Shown here: positions 37,945-46,932 of the stretch, piece after piece
How the letters are laid out: the number at the start of each line of letters is the position of its first letter
How positions within the stretch are numbered: position 1 is the stretch's first letter
Source: Rhodospirillaceae bacterium
GTDB lineage: Bacteria; Pseudomonadota; Alphaproteobacteria; UBA6615
Assembly: GCA_018702955.1 (NCBI GenBank)
Contig: JABJEK010000058.1
Location: forward strand, 1 to 47,149
Length of the DNA: 47,149 bases
Direction: 5' to 3'
Made by a program: the position numbers and the translations under genes
The notes under the pieces: model-generated
Database searches by the model: none
What the model saw: the letters and a program-made list of their open reading frames with translations, nothing else
What the model was told of the DNA's origin: nothing

Positions 37945-38849
37945 GTTGTCTTTATCTCCGAACCGCCGTCAGCCACGCCCAGATTGCGACAGATCGCATG
38001 GGTCATGTCCGCGCGGTTCAATGTGTAGAAATGGAAATTATCGATCCCGTGCGACCGCAGCTCGAGGCACTGCTCACTCGCAACGCGCACGCCAACTTCC
38101 ACCCGGCCCGCCGGGTCGTCATCGAGGCCCGCGAACGCGTCTGCGAGCGACCCCGGCATGCTGGCACCACACATGTCTGCGAACCGGGTCATGCTCTTGA
38201 AGTTGCCGACCGGCATGATCCCCGGCACCAAGGGGATATCAATCCCGGCCGCCGCAATCTTGTCGCGAAAGCGCAGAAATGCGCCATTATCGAAGAAGAA
38301 CTGCGTGATCGCGCGGGTGGCGCCCGCATCGGTCTTGCGCTTCAGATTTTCGATATCGAAGTCGGCGCTGGGGGCCTCGGGGTGGGTTTCCGGATAAGCC
38401 GCCACCGAAATCTCGAACGGTGCGACCGATTGAAGCCCCACCACCAGATCGGCGGCGTACGCATATCCGTCGGGATGCGGTGTGTAGCCCGGCTCACCTT
38501 CCGGCGGGTCTCCGCGCAGGGCAACGATATGCCGGACACCAGCGGCCCAGTAATCTCGCGCAACACTTTCGATCTCCGCACGCGTGGCGGCCACGCATGT
38601 CAAATGCGCCGCCGCGGTCAGGCCCGCCTCGTTGACGATCCGTGAAACCGTTGCATGGGTTCGCTCGCGCGTCGATCCACCCGCACCGTATGTCACCGAG
38701 ACAAACGACGGATCAATCGGCGCAAGATCACAGACGGTGTCCCACAAGGAAGCTTCCATCTCCGGGGTCTTCGGCGGGAAGAACTCGAAACTGACGGAAA
38801 TCTGGCGGTCTGCACCAACCTGTTCAGTATTACCTGTATCCGATGCCAT
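37941..38849 (-). CDS. metF: Methylenetetrahydrofolate reductase MetF
   Basis: Flavoprotein of 302 residues that reduces 5,10-methylenetetrahydrofolate to 5-methyltetrahydrofolate, the methyl donor for the MetH1/MetH2 pair encoded next. Marks are [15 protein letters not shown] near the start, [42 protein letters not shown], and [14 protein letters not shown] at 38849 is chosen with AGGAAC upstream; an open stretch before it does not look like protein. It follows the ArsR-type regulator by 8 bp and overlaps metH1 by four bases. Confidence 0.95.
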   Translation of the reverse strand: MASDTGNTEQVGADRQISVSFEFFPPKTPEMEASLWDTVCDLAPIDPSFVSVTYGAGGSTRERTHATVSRIVNEAGLTAAAHLTCVAATRAEIESVARDYWAAGVRHIVALRGDPPEGEPGYTPHPDGYAYAADLVVGLQSVAPFEISVAAYPETHPEAPSADFDIENLKRKTDAGATRAITQFFFDNGAFLRFRDKIAAAGIDIPLVPGIMPVGNFKSMTRFADMCGASMPGSLADAFAGLDDDPAGRVEVGVRVASEQCLELRSHGIDNFHFYTLNRADMTHAICRNLGVADGGSEIKTT

Positions 38850-38857
38850 ATTTGTTC

Positions 38858-39826
38858 CTAGGCGCTCACGCGCGGGCGCGTGTCGATGGCCTGCACATCT
38901 GCAGGTCGTCGGGTTTTCCATAATGTGACGTTGAGCGAGCTCCCCGGCAGGGTGCGGATGTCGGTTGTCTGCAATCCTTTTTCCGCCGCCCAGCGGCCAA
39001 CCTCTTCGGTTCGAAATCCAAGGCGCCGGTGGGCGTGATTCTCACGCAGTTCCTCCATCGCATGGGGTGCGAAATCCACCACCACGAACGTTCCGCCCGG
39101 TTTGAGGACGCGTGCCGCTTCTCTGATCGCGTTACCTGGCTCGTCGGCGAAATGCAGCACCATGTGCAAAATCACAAGATCGAACGAACGATCATTGAAC
39201 GGCAAATGGTACATGTCGGCCTGGCGAACATTGCAATTGCGATGCTGGGGTTCCGAAAGATTGGTCCGTGCCACGGCGAGCATGTCGTGTGACTGGTCGA
39301 CGCCCACCGCTTCGCGCACCTGACCACCCAACAATTGGAGCATGCGGCCGGTCCCGGTCCCGATGTCCAGCAGAGTGTCGTGGGTTTCGCCCGCCAGAAG
39401 ATCCTGGATTGCGGCTTCAACCACGCCCTCATCGACGTGCAACGCGCGTATCTGGTCCCAGGAACCGGCCGCTTCACGAAAATAGGCCTCGGCAAGCTTC
39501 GCCCGGGCATCCTTGATTTCGCCAAGGCGCTCCCGATCCCGGGCAATAAGTCCGTCCGCATCGTCGATTTCGTCGACGAGCGATCGCAGGATATCGGCGG
39601 TTGGCGTGCCCGATGCAAGATGGAAGAACGCCCAGCTACCTTCCTGGAGCCGCTCCAACAGTCCGGCGTCACACAAAAGTTTCAAGTGACGGGATATGCC
39701 GGGCTGGCTCTGCCCGAGGATGCGAGTCAATTCACTCACGGTTAAATCGCCCTGGGCACACAAGGCCAGAATCCTAAGGCGGTTTGGCTCCCCGGCCGCA
39801 CGCAAGATTGCAAGGACTTGGTCCAT
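38858..39826 (-). CDS. ArsR-family regulator fused to a SAM-dependent methyltransferase domain
   Basis: A 322-residue fusion. Residues 1-90 are an ArsR winged helix (LRILALCAQGDLTVSELTRILGQSQPGISRHLKLLCDAGLL in overlapping segments). Residues about 140-280 form a class I methyltransferase fold, with motif I LLDIGTGTGRMLQLL, then VGVDQSHDML and ADMYHLPFNDRSFDLV. The methyltransferase domain may serve as a sensor of S-adenosylmethionine or S-adenosylhomocysteine; similar ArsR-type regulators (SahR and relatives) control the methionine cycle in proteobacteria. It heads the operon with metF, metH1 and metH2. ATG at 39826 lacks a good ribosome binding site; the longer frame to 39904 would run into the promoter region. 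Confidence 0.85.
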   Translation of the reverse strand: MDQVLAILRAAGEPNRLRILALCAQGDLTVSELTRILGQSQPGISRHLKLLCDAGLLERLQEGSWAFFHLASGTPTADILRSLVDEIDDADGLIARDRERLGEIKDARAKLAEAYFREAAGSWDQIRALHVDEGVVEAAIQDLLAGETHDTLLDIGTGTGRMLQLLGGQVREAVGVDQSHDMLAVARTNLSEPQHRNCNVRQADMYHLPFNDRSFDLVILHMVLHFADEPGNAIREAARVLKPGGTFVVVDFAPHAMEELRENHAHRRLGFRTEEVGRWAAEKGLQTTDIRTLPGSSLNVTLWKTRRPADVQAIDTRPRVSA

Positions 39827-40237
39827 GGAGATGCAGTTGCTCTTTCTAGATTCGGTTGGGGAATCGATGTGATCGGAACGGAAGCGAATCGGTGCGGACT
39901 TCATCGATTCGCAAGACCATTGACATAAACATATATTTATATCTTTATGTTTACCAGTATAATCTCGTGGTTGTGTCCGATTCGTCGCCGGAAACTGTAT
40001 CTTTTTTGCAACAAACTTTGGATACCATCTTGATCACTTGCTTGGCGTGTAGCGCTGCCTCAAGGGCTGTGGTAGCAAATTCATCACACGACCTGACCAA
40101 GGCTTGTCGCGGGGGCGACACGTTAAGGTTCCTTCAAGGGCATCAGGGCATGGTGAGGCGGTGGCTTTGTGTGCAGGTCACGCAATCGGCTTTATTTCCT
40201 GGGTAAGGGAGCCGAACTGCGATGTGGAATAGAGATA
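39827..40237. other. 411-bp divergent intergenic region between the methionine regulator and mlaA
   Basis: The only gap over 300 bases. Next to the regulator gene it is AT-rich and strongly palindromic (see 39920-39953). The rest, about 39,955-40,237, has normal GC content, no tRNA cloverleaf, no recognised riboswitch, and no open frame with protein character on either strand. It would be a leader of up to about 290 bases for mlaA if transcription starts near the TTGACA box, or it may hold a small RNA. I see no terminator with a T-run. Confidence 0.5.
39920..39953. promoter_or_regulatory. Candidate operator/promoter of the ArsR-metF-metH operon
   Basis: Nested dyads in an AT-rich block: TAAACATA at 39926-39933 with TATGTTTA at 39946-39953 (perfect 8-base arms, 12-base spacer); ACATAAA at 39923 with TTTATGT at 39944; and ATATA-TT-TATAT at 39931-39942. 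On the plus strand a TTGACA box (39920-39925) runs into it. The 15 bases from 39929 match 12 of 15 at the metY palindrome. ArsR-type repressors bind such AT-rich palindromes, so autoregulation by the adjacent gene is likely. Confidence 0.55.
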
Positions 40238-41035
40238 ATGTTGAAAACACTTACTGACCTAAAACCTTCTCGCTTCTTGTTTGCTGCGCTGTTGATGGGC
40301 GCGCTGACGGCGTGTGCAACTCCGCCCAGCGACGACAAGGAAGCCTTGGCGGAATTCGAAAAGGCGAACGACCCGTTCGAGCCGGCGAACCGCCTGATCT
40401 TCTCCGCCAACGTTGCGGTAGACCAATTGGTCCTGCAGCCAACGGCCGTCACCTACCGGGATTTGTTTCCCGATGAACTGAAGCCGCCGGTTGAGAACTT
40501 CATCACCAATCTCTTTATGCCCCTGAGTTTCCTGCATTCGCTCCTGCAGGGTGATATGGAACGGGCAAATCTTGCTGCGACACGCTTCTTCACGGCACTT
40601 CCGACTTTCCTCCTCGGCAACACAATGCCGGACAAGGAGCCCGTCTTTGAAGACGCCGGCCAGACCCTCGCCGTTTGGGGCTTCGAGCCGGGTCCGTATG
40701 TAATGCTGCCCTTGATCGGCCCCTCATCGGTGCGAGGCACGCTCGGAACGATCGGTGATTTCTTCTTCGATCCGGTGGGTTGGGTCACAGACACGCCGGT
40801 AACCATCGGTCGTGCGGCAGGCAACGCGGTCGTGGTGCGTTCCAATAACGTGAACCAGGTCCGGGACCTGCAGCGTAATTCGCTTGATTACTACGCGGCT
40901 GTACGCAGTCTGTACCGCCAGCAGCGCGAAGCACAGGTTCGCAATGGTGGATCGACCCCGGTTCAGCCCGCACCGACACTCGGGTTGGACCTGGAAGAAA
41001 AATCGGACACCAAAGAAACCGCGTCAGGCAAGTAG
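40238..41035 (+). CDS. mlaA: MlaA (VacJ) outer-membrane lipoprotein
   Basis: Lipoprotein of 265 residues that removes mislocalised phospholipids from the outer leaflet of the outer membrane. The signal peptide ends at a lipobox LTAC (Cys26). The MlaA core is plain: NDPFEPANRLIF, the PPVENFITNLFMPLSFLHSLLQGD block, DAGQTLAVWGFEPGPYVMLPLIGPSSVRG, and FDPVGWV. A polar C-terminal tail (last 45 residues) is variable in the family. ATG at 40238 places the signal peptide correctly; the frame is open further upstream but that part is not signal-like. mlaC follows after 11 bp, so donor and carrier are co-expressed. Confidence 0.94.
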   Translation: MLKTLTDLKPSRFLFAALLMGALTACATPPSDDKEALAEFEKANDPFEPANRLIFSANVAVDQLVLQPTAVTYRDLFPDELKPPVENFITNLFMPLSFLHSLLQGDMERANLAATRFFTALPTFLLGNTMPDKEPVFEDAGQTLAVWGFEPGPYVMLPLIGPSSVRGTLGTIGDFFFDPVGWVTDTPVTIGRAAGNAVVVRSNNVNQVRDLQRNSLDYYAAVRSLYRQQREAQVRNGGSTPVQPAPTLGLDLEEKSDTKETASGK

Positions 41036-41046
41036 GGCCGGATTCC

Positions 41047-41664
41047 ATGATCGCGCGCTTCACACCGGCGTTCGTCATTGTCCTGGCTTTGCTCTTCGTC
41101 GCACCTGCGGCGCGGGCTGATGGGCATCTGGACGCATCTGTCACATTCATCAATTCACTGTCCGATCGCGCCATCACGACGCTGACCGATTCCGAGATAA
41201 CCGCGGACGAACGACGCTCGCAGTTCAGGAATCTGTTCCGTGAAGGCTTTGCCGTAGACGGCATTGCGCGCTTCGCGCTGGGCCGATACTGGCGCAACGC
41301 GTCAAAACAGGAGCGTGAGGAATATCTCGTTCTTTTCGAGGACGTGATCGTCACCACCTGGGCCGACCGTTTCTCGCTCTATTCGGGGCAGTCGTTCGAG
41401 GTCCGCGGCGCCACCAACGAACCCAGCAATGGCCCTGAAAAGGTTGCGTTGGTCTCCAGCCAGTTCTTCACGAGTCCCACCTCACCCGTTCAGATCGAAT
41501 GGCGCGTTGCCAGCCAGGGTGATGTCATCAAGATCGTGGATGTGAAGGTCGAAGGCATCAGCATGGCCAACACGCAACGGGACGAGTTCAACTCGGTTAT
41601 CCGCAACAACGGGCGCAAGTTGTCGTCACTTCTCGAGCGTCTGCGCAAGATGCGGGACAGCTAA
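41047..41664 (+). CDS. mlaC: MlaC-family periplasmic phospholipid-binding protein
   Basis: Exported protein of 205 residues, with signal peptide MIARFTPAFVIVLALLFVAPAARA, that carries phospholipid between MlaA and the inner-membrane Mla complex. Family marks are FRNLFREGFAVDGIARFALGRYWRNAS, the EYLVLFEDVIVTTWADRFSLYSGQ segment, and WRVASQGDVIKIVDVKVEGISMANTQRDEF. It lies 11 bp after mlaA. The genes for the MlaFEDB transporter are not in this window. It converges on ettA with 31 bp between stops, where no clear terminator is seen. Confidence 0.92.
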   Translation: MIARFTPAFVIVLALLFVAPAARADGHLDASVTFINSLSDRAITTLTDSEITADERRSQFRNLFREGFAVDGIARFALGRYWRNASKQEREEYLVLFEDVIVTTWADRFSLYSGQSFEVRGATNEPSNGPEKVALVSSQFFTSPTSPVQIEWRVASQGDVIKIVDVKVEGISMANTQRDEFNSVIRNNGRKLSSLLERLRKMRDS

Positions 41665-41695
41665 ACCGTCAGGCCTCACCGTCCGACAAGCCAAC

Positions 41696-43375
41696 TCAAC
41701 GCTGGAGCGGCTTGTACTTGATCCGGTGCGGCTGATCCGCGTCCGCGCCCCTGCGGCGCTTCAGATCCTCTGTGTATGCCTCGTAGTTCCCCTCGAACCA
41801 GACCACCTCGCTGTTACCCTCGAACGCCAGGATGTGGGTCGCGATCCGGTCGAGAAACCACCGATCATGGCTCACCACGATCGCGCAACCGGGAAACTCC
41901 AGCAGCGCCTCCTCAAGCGCGCGCAATGTATCGACATCCAGATCATTGGTCGGTTCATCCAACATCAGAAAGTTGGAGCCGGACTTTAGAACCTTTGCCA
42001 GATGGACGCGGTTGCGTTCACCGCCCGACAATTGTCCGACGGGTTTCTGCTGGTCCGAGCCCTTGAAATTGAAACCCGCGACATAGGCCCGGCTCTGGAC
42101 ATTCCGTTTGCCGAGCTCGATCACATCGATTCCGTCGGAGATCTCCTCCCACACCGTCTTTTCCTCGGACAGTGCGTCGCGGCTCTGATCCACATATCCC
42201 ATCACCACGGTGTCGCCGATCCGAAAATTTCCAGAATCTGGCGTTTCCTGCGACGTCACCATGCGACAGAAAGTTGTTTTACCTGCACCGTTCGGCCCGA
42301 TCACGCCGACAATGGCCCCAGGGGGCATCTTGAAGCTGAGATCGTCGATCAACAGGTGATTGCCGAAGCCCTTGCGGATGCTGTCGGCCTCAATCACCAG
42401 GTCGCCCAGTCGCGGGCCCGGCGGGATCGTGATCTGCTGACCCTCGGGGGCCTTGTCCTGGCTGTCGGCAACCAGCTTCTCATACGCATCGACGCGGGCC
42501 TTGCTCTTGGCCTGGCGCGCGCGAGGGCTCTGGCGGACCCATTCCAGCTCCTGCTTGATCGTGCGCTGGCGCGAAGATTCCTCGCGCTCTTCCTGTGCCA
42601 GGCGTTTGCCTTTCGCCTCGAGCCAACCGCTGTAGTTGCCTTCGAACGGTATACCTTTTCCGCGATCCAGCTCGAGAATCCAGCCGGCGACATTGTCGAG
42701 GAAGTAGCGGTCATGGGTCACCGCCACGACAGTCCCGTCATAGTCCTCTAGAAAACGCTCCAGCCAGGCGACGGATTCCGCATCGAGATGGTTGGTCGGC
42801 TCATCGAGCAAAAGCATATCGGGCCGGGACAGCAACAAGCGGCAAAGCGCCACCCGGCGCCGCTCGCCGCCCGAAAGTTTCGCAACATCGGCCTCGCCAG
42901 GCGGGCACCGCAGCGCATCCATGGCGATCTCGATCTGACGATCCAGCTCCCACGCATCACTGGCATCAATTTCGTTCTGCAGTTCGGCCTGTTCAGCGAT
43001 CAGGTCGTCCATTTCCTCGGGCGTAATATCCTCGCCGAAGCGCATGCTCACCTCGTTGAAGCGATCGAGCAGCGCCTTGGTCTCGGCAACGCCCTCCATG
43101 ACATTACCCATCACATCCTTGTCCGGGTCGAGATCAGGTTCCTGCGGCAGGAAGCCCACCTTCAATCCGTCCGCAGCCCAGGCCTCACCCTGATATTCGT
43201 TATCGAGGCCGGCCATGATCTTGAGCAGAGTCGATTTGCCCGAGCCATTCAGCCCCAGGACACCGATCTTGGCGCCGGGCATGAAGCTCAACCAGACATC
43301 TTCGACGACCTTACGGCCGCCGGGGAAGACCTTGGTCAGGCCCTTCATGACATAGACATACTGTGGGGTGTTCAC
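41696..43375 (-). CDS. ettA: Energy-dependent translational throttle protein EttA
   Basis: ABC-F protein of 559 residues that binds the ribosomal E site and gates entry into elongation according to ATP/ADP state. Two ATPase domains are in tandem: Walker [10 protein letters not shown] and GPNGAGKTT, signatures LSGGERRR and LSGGERNR, Walker [16 protein letters not shown] and [15 protein letters not shown]. The linker with [15 protein letters not shown] and the EttA-specific arm in domain 1 ([20 protein letters not shown] start, [19 protein letters not shown]) separate it from Uup and YheS. No membrane domain is encoded nearby, as expected for ABC-F. It follows the YCII-domain gene by 97 bp on the same strand. 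Confidence 0.96.
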   Translation of the reverse strand: MNTPQYVYVMKGLTKVFPGGRKVVEDVWLSFMPGAKIGVLGLNGSGKSTLLKIMAGLDNEYQGEAWAADGLKVGFLPQEPDLDPDKDVMGNVMEGVAETKALLDRFNEVSMRFGEDITPEEMDDLIAEQAELQNEIDASDAWELDRQIEIAMDALRCPPGEADVAKLSGGERRRVALCRLLLSRPDMLLLDEPTNHLDAESVAWLERFLEDYDGTVVAVTHDRYFLDNVAGWILELDRGKGIPFEGNYSGWLEAKGKRLAQEEREESSRQRTIKQELEWVRQSPRARQAKSKARVDAYEKLVADSQDKAPEGQQITIPPGPRLGDLVIEADSIRKGFGNHLLIDDLSFKMPPGAIVGVIGPNGAGKTTFCRMVTSQETPDSGNFRIGDTVVMGYVDQSRDALSEEKTVWEEISDGIDVIELGKRNVQSRAYVAGFNFKGSDQQKPVGQLSGGERNRVHLAKVLKSGSNFLMLDEPTNDLDVDTLRALEEALLEFPGCAIVVSHDRWFLDRIATHILAFEGNSEVVWFEGNYEAYTEDLKRRRGADADQPHRIKYKPLQR

Positions 43376-43472
43376 GGGCGTACTCTCGACAGGTTGGATT
43401 GGCAGACGGGCGTCTATGTAAGCCGCCCGCGCGCGCGGCGCAACGGTTCGTCAAATACCCGGTGGAAGCGTG

Positions 43473-44078
43473 CTAGTGCCGCCCGCCGAACCGCCAGCGA
43501 TGAATATCCACGCTCGTGTAGAGGCCGGCCTTGCAATAGGGCTCTTCTGCGAGCATTTCCTCGACCGCACCACGGTCAGGAAATTCGATCAGCATGGCGC
43601 TTCCGACCCATTCGCTTTCATCGTCATTGTAGAGCGGGCCCCGTTCGACAAACCGCGGCATATACCCACCGTCGATGAAATATTCGCGATGCGCTTCAAG
43701 GAGGCTGTCGCGTTCCTCGGTCATGTCTGGCCGCCCGTGGCCAATCAGCAGGAAACGCTGATTATTCTCAGGGTCACCCTCAAAATCCCACATCGTGCGC
43801 CCAAGCGCGTTGCGCCAACGACGTACGATGATGTCGTCGAACACACCGGCCTTCGCATAGGGTTCCTCGTAGGCGAACACCCGGGCTGCTTCGGCATCCG
43901 GAAGCTCGACCATATGCATGCTGCCGGTCGGGGTTTCGCCATCATCGGCCAGGGTCGGGCCGCGCGCGACCATCCGGTCGGCATAAGTATCCATGAACCC
44001 CCAATGCTCCTCGACAATCTCCTTCCGGAGGTCGCGGCTATCGGGTTTGTCACGGCAATAGAAGAAATATGTCGGCAT
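43473..44078 (-). CDS. Tandem YCII-domain protein
   Basis: A 201-residue protein made of two YCII-related (ferredoxin-like) domains. The halves align at an offset of about 107: RGP at 39-41 and 146-148, EEPYAKAG at 71-78 and EEPYCKAG at 178-185, and a terminal RRWR/HRWR at 86-89 and 193-196. Each half keeps a His before the first conserved loop (His25, His130), the likely acid-base residue. Most YCII proteins are one domain of about 95 residues and form dimers, so this looks like a fused dimer. The function is unknown; relatives include dehydrochlorinase-like enzymes. GGAG lies five bases before ATG, and it follows the cupin gene by 9 bp. Confidence 0.8.
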   Translation of the reverse strand: MPTYFFYCRDKPDSRDLRKEIVEEHWGFMDTYADRMVARGPTLADDGETPTGSMHMVELPDAEAARVFAYEEPYAKAGVFDDIIVRRWRNALGRTMWDFEGDPENNQRFLLIGHGRPDMTEERDSLLEAHREYFIDGGYMPRFVERGPLYNDDESEWVGSAMLIEFPDRGAVEEMLAEEPYCKAGLYTSVDIHRWRFGGRH

Positions 44079-44087
44079 AACCGCTCC

Positions 44088-44588
44088 TCACTCAGAATCC
44101 GCGCTGACCTTGCCGCCCGACCGTGCCGCCGCCTGCTTGGCGACCCCGTCCTTGCCGGCATCGGTCTCGGCTTCCCAACTGTTTTCATGGGCGAGGTGCT
44201 TGTCTTCGTCCCATTCATGCTGGGTGCCTTCGCCCATGAATACGATGAACACCTCGCAGCCGTCGGGATACTCATAGGGCCCGTGCGGTGTGTTGCCGCC
44301 GAACACATAGTCACCCGGCCGCAGATCCTTGCCCGCCACGCACATCCGGCCGGCCAGCACCACGATCGAGTGCCAGCTCTTGTGGCTGTGCTCGGGCTCG
44401 ACATAGCCCGGCGGGAAGCGGACCTTCATATCGACCCGCTGCATCGCCGCGTCATAGTTGAAGATCTTGACCTGCACGCCTGCCGGCAACGCCAAAATCT
44501 CGTTCGCGCCCTCGCCCGCCTGCCATTCCACTTCGTCGTCGTGCAGCGCCACGAACTCATGCACCAGGTCCGGTACCGATACGCTCAT
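44088..44588 (-). CDS. Cupin domain protein
   Basis: A 166-residue single cupin. Motif 1 is YVEPEHSHKSWHSIVVLAG (His-rich metal site) and motif 2 is GDYVFGGNTPHGPYEYPDG. A charged, low-complexity tail follows (last 35 residues). ATG at 44588 is set by GGAGAAGACAG just upstream; the open frame beyond it runs antisense-like into queG. It lies 9 bp upstream of the tandem YCII gene and 31 bp downstream of queG on the same strand. Cupin and YCII proteins may act together on a small oxygenated compound, but no substrate can be named. Confidence 0.8.
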   Translation of the reverse strand: MSVSVPDLVHEFVALHDDEVEWQAGEGANEILALPAGVQVKIFNYDAAMQRVDMKVRFPPGYVEPEHSHKSWHSIVVLAGRMCVAGKDLRPGDYVFGGNTPHGPYEYPDGCEVFIVFMGEGTQHEWDEDKHLAHENSWEAETDAGKDGVAKQAAARSGGKVSADSE

Positions 44589-44619
44589 CTGTCTTCTCCC
44601 CGATCGAATTTGGCTGAGA

Positions 44620-45786
44620 TTAACGCGGCCCCCTGTCGGAAGTCTCCTCCGCCGTCCACTCGGAACGCACATGGCTGTCGGTCTCCCGGGGCATGTGCTC
44701 CGCGCGGATGTCCGCGAACTCGCCTTCGGGCAACAGACACGACAGAGCCCACACGGCCGCCCCCCGCACAAGCGGTGACGCATCCTCCAGCCGCTCGCGG
44801 GCGGCATCTGCGGCCCCCTCGCCCCCCACATTGCCCAGCGCGGTCAAAACGTTGCGGACAAACCGGTCCCGCCCCACCCGCTTGATCGCGGTCCGGGAGA
44901 AGAAGGTACGAAACTCCGCGTCGTCGAGGCGCGCGAGGTCGGTGAGGCGCGGCGTTGCGAACTCATCGCGCGCGCGCAATTCGGTCACGGGCGCCGCAGC
45001 GGCAAACTTGTTCCACGGGCAGACGGCCAGGCAGTCATCGCAGCCATAGATTCGGTTGCCGATCAACGGGCGCAACTCGCGATCTATGGGCCCCTTGAGC
45101 TCGATCGTGAGGTAGGAGATGCATCGACGCGCATCGATCTGATAGGGCGCCGGCAGCGCGCCGGTCGGACACGCATCGAGACATTGCCGACACGACCCGC
45201 AATGGTCCTCCGCGGCCGTATCGTCGGGCAAATCGAGGGTGGTGAAGACCTCACCCAGAAACAGCCACGACCCGTGCGCGCGCGACACCAGGTTGGTGTG
45301 TTTCCCCTGCCAACCCAGGCCTGCCGCCTGGGCCACGGGCTTCTCCATCACCGGTGCCGTATCGACAAACACCTTCACATCGCCGGGGAACTCCTCGCAT
45401 ATCCAGCGCCCCAGCGCCTTGAGACGTTTCTTGACCACGTCGTGATAGTCGCGTCCCCGCGCATAGACCGACAGGTGGCCGACCCCCGGTTGATCCAGGC
45501 TGTCGAAGGCGGCGGGATCGGGCGTGTAGGCCATCCCGAGCGCAATCACGGAATGCGCTTCGGGCCAGAGTGCGGCCGGTTCACGTCGGCGTTCGGCCTT
45601 GGCCGGCAACCAGTCCATATCACCGTGCCGACCCTCAGACAGGAATGTCGCCAGATTTTCGCGAACTTCGGACGCCAGCCGGACGGGCGCGAAACCGACC
45701 GCATCGAACCCGAGCGCGCGCGCCTTCTCGCGAATGCGCTCCCCCACGGCGGCCGGGGATAATTCCTGAAATCTGTCATCGCTCAT
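44620..45786 (-). CDS. queG: Epoxyqueuosine reductase QueG
   Basis: Last enzyme of queuosine synthesis: reduces epoxyqueuosine to queuosine in tRNA wobble position 34, using cobalamin and two [4Fe-4S] clusters. The 388-residue protein has VDTAPVMEKPVAQAAGLGWQGKHTNL with the catalytic Asp142, ferredoxin-like cysteines at 196, 199, 202, 206 (CGSCRQCLDACP) and 249, 252, 256 (CDDCLAVCPWN) plus Cys222, and a C-terminal HEAT-like repeat that binds tRNA. It follows queA by 18 bp, so both late steps of the pathway are in one operon. The last 30 residues are polar and variable. Confidence 0.95.
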   Translation of the reverse strand: MSDDRFQELSPAAVGERIREKARALGFDAVGFAPVRLASEVRENLATFLSEGRHGDMDWLPAKAERRREPAALWPEAHSVIALGMAYTPDPAAFDSLDQPGVGHLSVYARGRDYHDVVKKRLKALGRWICEEFPGDVKVFVDTAPVMEKPVAQAAGLGWQGKHTNLVSRAHGSWLFLGEVFTTLDLPDDTAAEDHCGSCRQCLDACPTGALPAPYQIDARRCISYLTIELKGPIDRELRPLIGNRIYGCDDCLAVCPWNKFAAAAPVTELRARDEFATPRLTDLARLDDAEFRTFFSRTAIKRVGRDRFVRNVLTALGNVGGEGAADAARERLEDASPLVRGAAVWALSCLLPEGEFADIRAEHMPRETDSHVRSEWTAEETSDRGPR

Positions 45787-45804
45787 CCGGGCTAACTCAA
45801 CATG

Positions 45805-46833
45805 TCAGGCGCGCTTGAGGAGCGTGGCATCGCCATAGGAAAAGAACCGGTACTCCTTGTCGATCGCATGGCGATAGGCCGCCCGCATATGTTCGGTGCC
45901 GGCGAACGCGCAGACCAGCATGAACAACGTCGAACGCGGCAGATGGAAGTTCGTAAACAGCTGATCGACAGCCTGAAACCGGAAACCCGGGGTGCAAAAC
46001 AAGCGGGTATCGCCGCGGAAAGCTGCAAGGCGGCCGTCGGGCTGTACGGCGGATTCGAGCAGGCGGAGAGCCGTTGTGCCGATCGACACAATCGGCCGAC
46101 CCGCCACCCGCGCCGCGTTGATCCGCCCGGCGGTCTCCTCGTCGACCTCGCCATATTCGGCATGCATCTTGTGGTCGCGCACATCCTCGACTGTGACCGG
46201 CAGGAAGGTCCCCGCCCCAACATGCAGGGTCACTGTCGCCATCTCCATACCGGCGGCATCCAGCCCGGCCATCAGGTCCGGCGTGAAGTGAAGGCCCGCC
46301 GTCGGTGCCGCGACCGCGCCGTCGCGGGCGGCAAACATGGTCTGATAGTCATGGGTATCCTGTCCATCGGGGCCCTCGCCGCGCTTAATATAGGGCGGTA
46401 GCGGAGTCCGACCGTGGATCATCAGCGCATCATGAAAAGCGTCTGCTGGCATATCGAAACGCAGATAAACCTCGCCCCCCTCGCGACGCTCAACCATCTC
46501 GGCTGCAAAATTTTCGGCAAACTCAATCCGGTCACCCGGCCGCAGTCGCTTCGCCGGTCGGGCGAAAGCCAGCCACTCTGTGCCGGAGAGCTGCTTGTGC
46601 AACGTGACCGATATCCGCCCCTCGCCGCGTCGACCTTCTAGCTGCGCGGGGATAACACGGGTGTCATTGACCACGAGCAGACTGCCGGGCTTGAGCAATT
46701 TCGGGAGATCCGCCACGGCCCGGTCCACAATGCCGTCGCGCAGATCCAGTAGGCGCGCGGAATCGCGCGGCTCGGCGGGACGCTGCGCGATCCGCTCGGG
46801 TGGCAGTTCGAAATCAAAGTCCGAAGTCTTCAT
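45805..46833 (-). CDS. queA: S-adenosylmethionine:tRNA ribosyltransferase-isomerase QueA
   Basis: Moves the ribosyl part of S-adenosylmethionine onto preQ1-modified tRNA, giving epoxyqueuosine. The 342-residue protein begins [29 protein letters not shown] in overlapping parts and carries [16 protein letters not shown] [48 protein letters not shown], and [16 protein letters not shown], all typical. ATG at 46833 is chosen with GAGG eight bases before; an earlier in-frame ATG at 46911 lies in the divergent promoter region. It is upstream of queG on the same strand and diverges from the queuosine precursor transporter gene. Confidence 0.96.
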   Translation of the reverse strand: MKTSDFDFELPPERIAQRPAEPRDSARLLDLRDGIVDRAVADLPKLLKPGSLLVVNDTRVIPAQLEGRRGEGRISVTLHKQLSGTEWLAFARPAKRLRPGDRIEFAENFAAEMVERREGGEVYLRFDMPADAFHDALMIHGRTPLPPYIKRGEGPDGQDTHDYQTMFAARDGAVAAPTAGLHFTPDLMAGLDAAGMEMATVTLHVGAGTFLPVTVEDVRDHKMHAEYGEVDEETAGRINAARVAGRPIVSIGTTALRLLESAVQPDGRLAAFRGDTRLFCTPGFRFQAVDQLFTNFHLPRSTLFMLVCAFAGTEHMRAAYRHAIDKEYRFFSYGDATLLKRA

Positions 46834-46862
46834 ACCCAGAGCCTCGACGGCATTCCTGCGGA

Positions 46863-46892
46863 TTGACACCGGGCGCAGCATCCTGCCATTAG
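46863..46892 (+). promoter_or_regulatory. Candidate promoter of the queuosine precursor transporter gene
   Basis: A perfect -35 box TTGACA at 46863-46868, then 18 bases, then a modest -10 CATTAG at 46887-46892. Transcription would begin near 46899, about 34 bases before the ATG. No preQ1 riboswitch could be recognised in that short leader. Confidence 0.4.
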
Positions 46893-46932
46893 GCTGAACA
46901 GAGAATGCCACCCCAAAACCTGTGATCTTTTG

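Noticed and set aside
39827..40237. Cobalamin or SAH riboswitch, or a tRNA, in the long gap
   Set aside because: No match to conserved core sequences and no cloverleaf could be drawn.
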